From Halobacteriovorax sp. (GTDB lineage Bacteria > Bdellovibrionota > Bacteriovoracia > Bacteriovoracales > Bacteriovoracaceae): a stretch of DNA of 64,000 nt. Below the pieces are notes generated by a model. It saw only the letters and a program-made list of their open reading frames with translations. It was not told where the DNA came from and did not search any database. A program made the position numbers and the translations under genes. This document shows, in pieces, positions 59,307 to 64,000 of the stretch (positions are counted from its first letter, which is position 1; the number at the start of each line of letters is the position of its first letter). The stretch is from assembly GCA_002720865.1 (NCBI GenBank), contig PBIO01000018.1:1-64000 (forward strand). Direction: 5' to 3'.

Positions 59307-61349
59307 ATGAAACTTGGAAACTATGTTCAGGGCGCTTGGACAGAAGGAACATCAAACTTTGCACCGCTTTTCGATGCCTCTACTGGTGAAACAATTGCCG
59401 AGGCATCCACCGAAGGAATCGATTTTGGTGAAATGCTTGGGTATGCAAGAACAATTGGCTCCCCTGCTCTTAGAAAACTAACATTTCATGAAAGAGCGCG
59501 AATGCTTAAAGCTTTAGCTCTACATTTAAATTCTAAGAAGGATGAGTTTTATAAAATTAGCTTTAAGTCTGGAGCAACCAAAATTGACTCCTGGATTGAT
59601 ATAGAAGGGGGTTTTGGAAATCTCTTTACCTATTCCTCCATCGGCAGAAGGCAGATGCCAAATACTCCTCATTATGTAGATGGCAGCTATGTCCCTCTGT
59701 CAAAAGAAGGAAGCTTTGGAGGACACCATATTCATGTTCCTAAAGAAGGTGTGGCCATTCATATTAACGCCTTTAACTTTCCTGTTTGGGGAATGTTAGA
59801 GAAAATTGCCGTAAACCTTTTAGCAGGGGTTCCAGCAGTGGTGAAGCCCGCAACCTTAACCAGCTACTTAACAGAAGCGGTAGTTCGAGAGATTATTTCC
59901 TCTAAAATACTTCCAGAAGGATCACTTCAACTTATCTGTGGAAGTGCTCGAGGAATTCTAGATCACGTGGAGTCCCAAGACGTCGTGACCTTTACTGGTT
60001 CAGCAACAACTGGAAAAATGTTAAAGTCACATAAAAATATCGTCGATCATGCAGTTCCATTTAATATGGAAGCTGACTCACTCAATTGCTCTATTTTAGG
60101 CCTCGATGCCAAGCCAGATACTGAAGAGTTTAAAATCTTTATTAAGGAAGTGGCAAAAGAGATGACGGTAAAGGCGGGACAAAAATGTACGGCCATTAGA
60201 AGAATAATCGTTCCTGAAAATTATATTGAAGAAGTTCATCTTGGTCTAAAGGATAGACTTTCCAAAACTACCATAGGTAATCCAGCCACTGATGATGTTC
60301 GTATGGGGCCTCTTGCTGGTAAATCTCAGCAAAAAGAAGTGATGGAAAAAATTGAAGAGCTTTCTAAATGTTGTAATATTCTCGTTGATGGACGTGAAAA
60401 TATAAATTTGGTTAGCGGAGATATTGAGAAAGGCTCATTTCTCTCTCCTACCCTTCTACACTGCCCTCACCCACTAACATCAAGTGCCCCTCACGATATT
60501 GAGGCGTTTGGTCCTGTTTCTACAATTATGGGGTATAAAGACGCTCAAGAAGCGATCACCCTTGCTAAGCTTGGCAAAGGATCCCTTGTTGGTTCAATTG
60601 TTACAGCTGACGATAATTTTGCGACTGAGGTTGTATTAGGAAGTGCAAGTCACCATGGAAGAATGATGGTCCTTAATAAAGATTCCGCTAAGGAGTCAAC
60701 GGGTCATGGCTCCCCAATGCCGCATTTAGTTCACGGAGGACCCGGAAGAGCCGGTGGCGGTGAAGAGATGGGAGGAATGAGAGGTGTTTTTCATTATATG
60801 CAAAGAACCGCCATTCAAGGACATCCCACGACTTTGTCTAAGATCACCGGAGTTTACCAGCCAGGAGCAGCACAACCTGAGCCCGAGGTTCATCCTTTTA
60901 GAAAGTATTTTGAAGAAATCGAAGTGGGCGATACTTTAGTAACCGGTACTCGCGATATTACAAAAGAAGTTATTGATGAGTTCGCCGAGTTAAGCGGCGA
61001 TCATTTCTATGCCCATAAGTCAGATAGTGACTTTGAAGGCACTCTTTTTGATTCACAAGTTGCCCATGGTTATTTTTTAATTTCTGCCGCCGCTGGACTA
61101 TTCGTAGACCCTCCAAAGGGACCGGTTCTGGCCAACTACGGAATTGATGAACTTCGATTTATAAAGCCCGTCTACGTAGGCTCGAAAATTCACGTGAGAT
61201 TTACTTGTAAAGAAAAAATAGACCAAGAGCCCAGAGAAGATGAAGTTCCAAGAGGCGTTGTTAAGTGGCAGGTTGATATTAGAGACGAAGAGAATGAGTC
61301 TGTGGCCCTAGCAACGATCTTAACTTTAGTAGCCAATAAACCTAACTAG
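59307..61349 (+). CDS. paaZ: PaaZ-type aldehyde dehydrogenase/enoyl hydratase fusion
   Basis: This 680-residue protein has the standard length and layout of PaaZ. The N-terminal aldehyde dehydrogenase (to about 525) has the catalytic Cys C294 in VKAGQKCTAI and the general base E255 in FNMEADS. The C-terminal MaoC-type hydratase (about 535-680) has DITKEVIDEFAELSGD and SQVAHGYF. Known PaaZ enzymes open oxepin-CoA in phenylacetate breakdown. No other paa genes are nearby, so its substrate may differ. It follows the transporter terminator. Confidence 0.9.
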   Translation: MKLGNYVQGAWTEGTSNFAPLFDASTGETIAEASTEGIDFGEMLGYARTIGSPALRKLTFHERARMLKALALHLNSKKDEFYKISFKSGATKIDSWIDIEGGFGNLFTYSSIGRRQMPNTPHYVDGSYVPLSKEGSFGGHHIHVPKEGVAIHINAFNFPVWGMLEKIAVNLLAGVPAVVKPATLTSYLTEAVVREIISSKILPEGSLQLICGSARGILDHVESQDVVTFTGSATTGKMLKSHKNIVDHAVPFNMEADSLNCSILGLDAKPDTEEFKIFIKEVAKEMTVKAGQKCTAIRRIIVPENYIEEVHLGLKDRLSKTTIGNPATDDVRMGPLAGKSQQKEVMEKIEELSKCCNILVDGRENINLVSGDIEKGSFLSPTLLHCPHPLTSSAPHDIEAFGPVSTIMGYKDAQEAITLAKLGKGSLVGSIVTADDNFATEVVLGSASHHGRMMVLNKDSAKESTGHGSPMPHLVHGGPGRAGGGEEMGGMRGVFHYMQRTAIQGHPTTLSKITGVYQPGAAQPEPEVHPFRKYFEEIEVGDTLVTGTRDITKEVIDEFAELSGDHFYAHKSDSDFEGTLFDSQVAHGYFLISAAAGLFVDPPKGPVLANYGIDELRFIKPVYVGSKIHVRFTCKEKIDQEPREDEVPRGVVKWQVDIRDEENESVALATILTLVANKPN

Positions 61350-61442
61350 TTAAATATTGGTTTAATTACGCTTGGCAGAAAAATTGATTTTAAGTACTGC
61401 CCTAGATATACATGGGGCGTAAGATAAATGATTGGGGGTCAA

Positions 61443-62159
61443 ATGAGATTATTAATTATCATTGGTTTTTTTATGGTGTCGACAGTCCATGCAAAAAACT
61501 CAGTAAATGGAACACTATCAAAAATTAATTCCTTTCTTAATAAGAAAGAAAACTACCTACAAACTTCGCTTGGTTTTGGTATGGGAAAGTTTTCAAGAGG
61601 AAAGAAATTTGACGATAAATATAGTGCCAATCAAACAACAGTGGAAGGTGGTCTTACTGTAGGTCTCCCAATTAAAAACTTCTCAACAACAACACTTTTG
61701 GGTTTTTCTTTAATTAACTTTAACGACAAAGACCTTCTAAAAGGACAGCAAAAATTTACTGCCGGTTCAGAGGTAGATAAACATAATGCTCGAGAGTTTT
61801 CAATCAGACAAAGGCTACACTATGACCTTTATATTAAAAAGATTACAGTTCGACCTTTTTTAGAGTTAGGTTACGGTTTCGGAGATTATGATTACTCAGT
61901 TAAAAATCCGTCCAAGAATTTAGATACCGAAGTTGATACAGGTTATACTCGTTTAATTGTGGGTATGGGCGCTCAAGCAGAATATAAAAACTTTTTACCT
62001 TTTATGAAACTTGAACTGGCCAATATGAATTATTCAGATGAGTCGGAAGTAAGTACTAAAAATGGGGCTAAAATACAAAATACTACTCCAACAACTAAAT
62101 CAGACCTTGAAGAGGGTAACTCTTTTATTATCTCTACTGGTTTAGGATATAAGTTTTAA
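61443..62159 (+). CDS. Secreted outer-membrane beta-barrel protein
   Basis: This protein of about 238 residues has a signal peptide (RLLIIIGFFMVSTVHA) and alternating strands ending GLGYKF, the usual terminal aromatic of outer-membrane barrels. I use ATG 61443, with GGGGG just upstream; an in-frame ATG at 61428 adds five residues. Family not recognised, though its FLELGYGFGDYDY-type strands resemble OmpW/OmpA-like barrels. Confidence 0.75.
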   Translation: MRLLIIIGFFMVSTVHAKNSVNGTLSKINSFLNKKENYLQTSLGFGMGKFSRGKKFDDKYSANQTTVEGGLTVGLPIKNFSTTTLLGFSLINFNDKDLLKGQQKFTAGSEVDKHNAREFSIRQRLHYDLYIKKITVRPFLELGYGFGDYDYSVKNPSKNLDTEVDTGYTRLIVGMGAQAEYKNFLPFMKLELANMNYSDESEVSTKNGAKIQNTTPTTKSDLEEGNSFIISTGLGYKF

Positions 62160-62671
62160 AGACAGCTTTTATTGACTTCCGGATAAGTTACGACCCACGA
62201 CTTTTTTAAGTTGTGGGCACGTCTTATTTCGCAGGAGTTTTTAGACATATCTTTTTTCTCCCTTCCGCTATAATACTCCCAAAGTATATCGTCGTAGGTT
62301 CTAACGCTAACTATGGCGATTTGGTTTTTTAATAGACTTTTAATATTTTCATCAAAGTATTCAGGAAGAGAAGATAGGTTTTCCTTACAATTATCTTTGA
62401 TATTCGCTACAAACTCTTTAAACTGTTCACTTGAATTAAAATCATTTCCAACGATCGTAGGGATATGTCCAGTGCCATTAGTTTTAGGGAATTGAATTAG
62501 ATTTCCAGACTTTAATTTTTGTTTAGAACCTATTCTTACTTTTCCTTTATCTGTTAAAGAACACCAAAGTTTAAAGCTAGGACCGACAAAGACCTTTCTT
62601 CCTTCAGTCATTTTATAATTATCTGAAGATAGTAAAAAAGGTGAAATAATTAAGAATAATAAAGCTCTCAT
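62156..62671 (-). CDS. Small secreted hypothetical protein
   Basis: This protein of about 171 residues has a signal peptide (RALLFLIISPFLLS) and a mature part with four Cys (WCSL, DNCKEN, NSCEI, KSCL). Family unknown. I place the start at 62671, where the signal begins, since the longer in-frame version adds a non-signal stretch. It overlaps the barrel gene tail-to-tail by 4 nt. Confidence 0.65.
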   Translation of the reverse strand: MRALLFLIISPFLLSSDNYKMTEGRKVFVGPSFKLWCSLTDKGKVRIGSKQKLKSGNLIQFPKTNGTGHIPTIVGNDFNSSEQFKEFVANIKDNCKENLSSLPEYFDENIKSLLKNQIAIVSVRTYDDILWEYYSGREKKDMSKNSCEIRRAHNLKKSWVVTYPEVNKSCL

Positions 62672-62730
62672 AAAACTATTGTAGTTGATACAGAGCGCTA
62701 GTGTTTTCAAGGGCATACTCTTCCTATACA

Positions 62731-63309
62731 ATGCTTCCCATGGGACTTTTATATCCATTTCCGGCCAGTGAACAAGAAGTTGATCGAATTGCACAAACTA
62801 AAGATTCGATTACTCTAAAAACCTACGGTCTCCCTATGATTTTCTGGGGATACTTAGCTGCATTTCTTGTGGTGATTTTTGCCATGGTTTTGGCCATTAA
62901 AGGTCCACTTATGACCATGATGAGTAGTGATGATCCCATCAATACAAAGCTAGCATATCTAGTTTTGGCCACTCTCTTTATTCTGCCATTTACTGCACTA
63001 GCTGCCTTCTTCTATGAAAAATGGTTACATAAATCTGGAGATCAGCTCACTATTATCCATCGAGTCTTTTTTCTTCCAGTTCTTAAAAAGTCATATTTAC
63101 TCGACTCAAAAACTCCATTTCTTGTAGAGCATTTTATGGATTCACCCAATATTGCTAAGCTAGAAAAAAAGCCTGAAATGCGTGCTTTTGAAAATCAAGG
63201 GCATTTTCTACTCCACGCTCATTTAAGTGATGGTAGTTTTTTAACGATCGATAGACACTCTAGAAAAGCGGACTTAGACAAGATAAACGAACTACTTAGT
63301 AAATTTTAA
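62731..63309 (+). CDS. Hypothetical two-segment membrane protein
   Basis: This protein of about 192 residues has two strong membrane segments (about 37-59 FWGYLAAFLVVIFAMVLAI and 78-97 LVLATLFILPFTALAAFF) and a soluble C-terminal domain of about 95 residues. No family is recognised. Start choice is uncertain among ATG 62731, ATG 62740 and a GTG at 62701. It precedes the VOC protein gene by 14 nt. Confidence 0.65.
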   Translation: MLPMGLLYPFPASEQEVDRIAQTKDSITLKTYGLPMIFWGYLAAFLVVIFAMVLAIKGPLMTMMSSDDPINTKLAYLVLATLFILPFTALAAFFYEKWLHKSGDQLTIIHRVFFLPVLKKSYLLDSKTPFLVEHFMDSPNIAKLEKKPEMRAFENQGHFLLHAHLSDGSFLTIDRHSRKADLDKINELLSKF

Positions 63310-63323
63310 CATAGGTTTCAGGT

Positions 63324-63695
63324 ATGGCCATTACAGGAATAAGAAGCTTTCACTACTCCACCAATAAGCTAGAAGAGGCTAAGAAATTTTATATAGAGGC
63401 CCTAGGCTTTGAGTTAGATTATGAGCAACCTGGTTGGTGCGCTTTAAAAATGGGCGGCGTGCAAGTTGCTCTTCACCCTGAAGAAGAACCTATTCCTGAA
63501 GTACCTAGAGACTCCCATGGACCAATGACAGGCGGCTGCTTAACTCTTAAGTCAGATAATATTCCAGAGGACAAAGCATTACTTGAAAAGCATGGGGCAA
63601 AAATTTTGGGAGATAATGATATGCCCTGGGGGCATATGCTTGTTTTTGAAGATCTAGATAAGAACGTTCTGATTCTTATGAATGCAAAATACTAG
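63324..63695 (+). CDS. VOC/glyoxalase-family protein
   Basis: This 123-residue protein is a single vicinal-oxygen-chelate module. FHYSTNKLEEAKKFYIEALGF, GWCALKMGGVQVALHP and MPWGHMLVFEDLDKNVL are the three strand-loop blocks of the fold. Substrate and metal use are unknown; relatives include glyoxalase I and antibiotic-binding proteins. It overlaps the partial gene at the window end by 4 nt on the opposite strand. Confidence 0.8.
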   Translation: MAITGIRSFHYSTNKLEEAKKFYIEALGFELDYEQPGWCALKMGGVQVALHPEEEPIPEVPRDSHGPMTGGCLTLKSDNIPEDKALLEKHGAKILGDNDMPWGHMLVFEDLDKNVLILMNAKY

Positions 63696-64000
63696 ATAGA
63701 ACAAACGTTTTTCCAATTCGGTATTTCTGTTAAGATTTTTTTCATATCATCAGCACATTTTGGCGTATAAGAATAATAAAGAGCTCCGTCTTTTAGGGCA
63801 TCTGCTACGCTTCTAAACTCGTCGGGGTGAAAGGCAGGACATCCATAACTTCTTCCCATTTGATCACCTTGGTTATACCAAGCTCCATGCATAACGACAC
63901 CATTAGATTTAGCTTTGTCATTAACGCCTTTATTTAGACCATCCATCCGAATACCATTATGACCGTTTGGATACCCACTTCCAAGATAAGGCCAACCATA
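63692..64000 (-). CDS. Partial murein L,D-transpeptidase-like protein (cut by window end)
   Basis: About 102 C-terminal residues are visible and the frame stays open to the window edge. The catalytic HG...SYGCPAF pattern appears (HGAW near the front, then GRSYGCPAF), matching the His and Cys of the L,D-transpeptidase-like family that crosslinks or cleaves peptidoglycan. An internal ATG at 63946 is unlikely to be the true start. The N-terminus is outside the window. Confidence 0.8.
   Translation of the reverse strand, partial: YGWPYLGSGYPNGHNGIRMDGLNKGVNDKAKSNGVVMHGAWYNQGDQMGRSYGCPAFHPDEFRSVADALKDGALYYSYTPKCADDMKKILTEIPNWKNVCSI

Noticed and set aside
1-64000. CRISPR arrays, insertion sequences, integrases, prophage or attachment sites
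   Set aside because: No regularly spaced repeats, transposase or integrase motifs, or flanking direct repeats were seen.

Overview
The window is low-GC, gene-dense bacterial DNA with many ATGA-type and short gene overlaps. Its outer-membrane barrels, lipoproteins, LPS-heptose enzyme and scattered envelope-sugar genes indicate a Gram-negative organism. A stand-alone RNA with a class-I c-di-GMP-like aptamer recalls the merRNA of Bdellovibrio. Together with the base composition this suggests a member of the Bdellovibrionota, possibly the Bacteriovorax/Halobacteriovorax side. That placement is inference; no rRNA or other phylogenetic marker was compared.

Layout. (1) 362-1122: a two-gene PilZ operon. 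(2) 1125-5195: a compact RiPP-like cassette with a 61-residue candidate precursor carrying a lasso-type YxxP leader motif, an HPr-kinase-like kinase, two PqqD-type recognition proteins, a SipW-type serine peptidase, a nucleotidyltransferase-fold protein and a radical SAM/SPASM enzyme. (3) 5268-15984: an envelope or exopolysaccharide locus with three GT4 glycosyltransferases, a WecA/MraY-type initiating transferase, an SLBB export protein, an O-antigen ligase/polymerase, a Wzz/GumC chain-length protein and two tandem BY-kinase-like proteins that lack a Walker A motif. (4) 16156-19641: pheT and pheS. (5) 19679-20082: an approximately 404-nt RNA on the minus strand with a strong sigma70-like promoter, a c-di-GMP-I-like 5' domain and an intrinsic terminator just upstream of pheS. 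(6) 20324-23834: heptose kinase, heptosyltransferase-like GT9, cmk and a lytic transglycosylase.

(7) 23960-26918: a DUF255 thioredoxin-like protein overlapping a short CoA-transferase-like gene. (8) 26907-34377: a second sugar region with GT4 proteins, an acyltransferase-3 protein, a methyltransferase and a Wzx-type flippase, interleaved with small secreted proteins. (9) 34379-50984: mostly lineage-specific envelope and secreted proteins, including two paralogous barrels, a coiled-coil/small-heat-shock fusion, MgtC, an App1-like phosphatase, a C45-type Ntn hydrolase, a long Pro/Lys/Glu-rich secreted protein and a sterol-desaturase-type hydroxylase. (10) 51060-56179: serine hydrolase, CPBP protease, Rieske oxygenase and gingipain-type C25 protease. 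(11) 56463-61349: a phosphonate/phosphite-type ABC transporter followed by a PaaZ-type fusion enzyme. (12) 61443-64000: small envelope proteins, a VOC protein and a partial L,D-transpeptidase-like gene cut by the window end.

How it fits together. The cassette at 1-5 kb sits beside the polysaccharide locus, and similar kinase, PqqD and nucleotidyltransferase sets occur in lasso-peptide and exopolysaccharide clusters. Most other genes concern envelope construction: two Wzx/Wzy-style gene sets, LPS heptose genes, secreted peptidases and outer-membrane proteins. The c-di-GMP theme appears twice, as the PilZ protein and as the structured RNA. No tRNA, rRNA, CRISPR array, insertion sequence or integrase was recognised.
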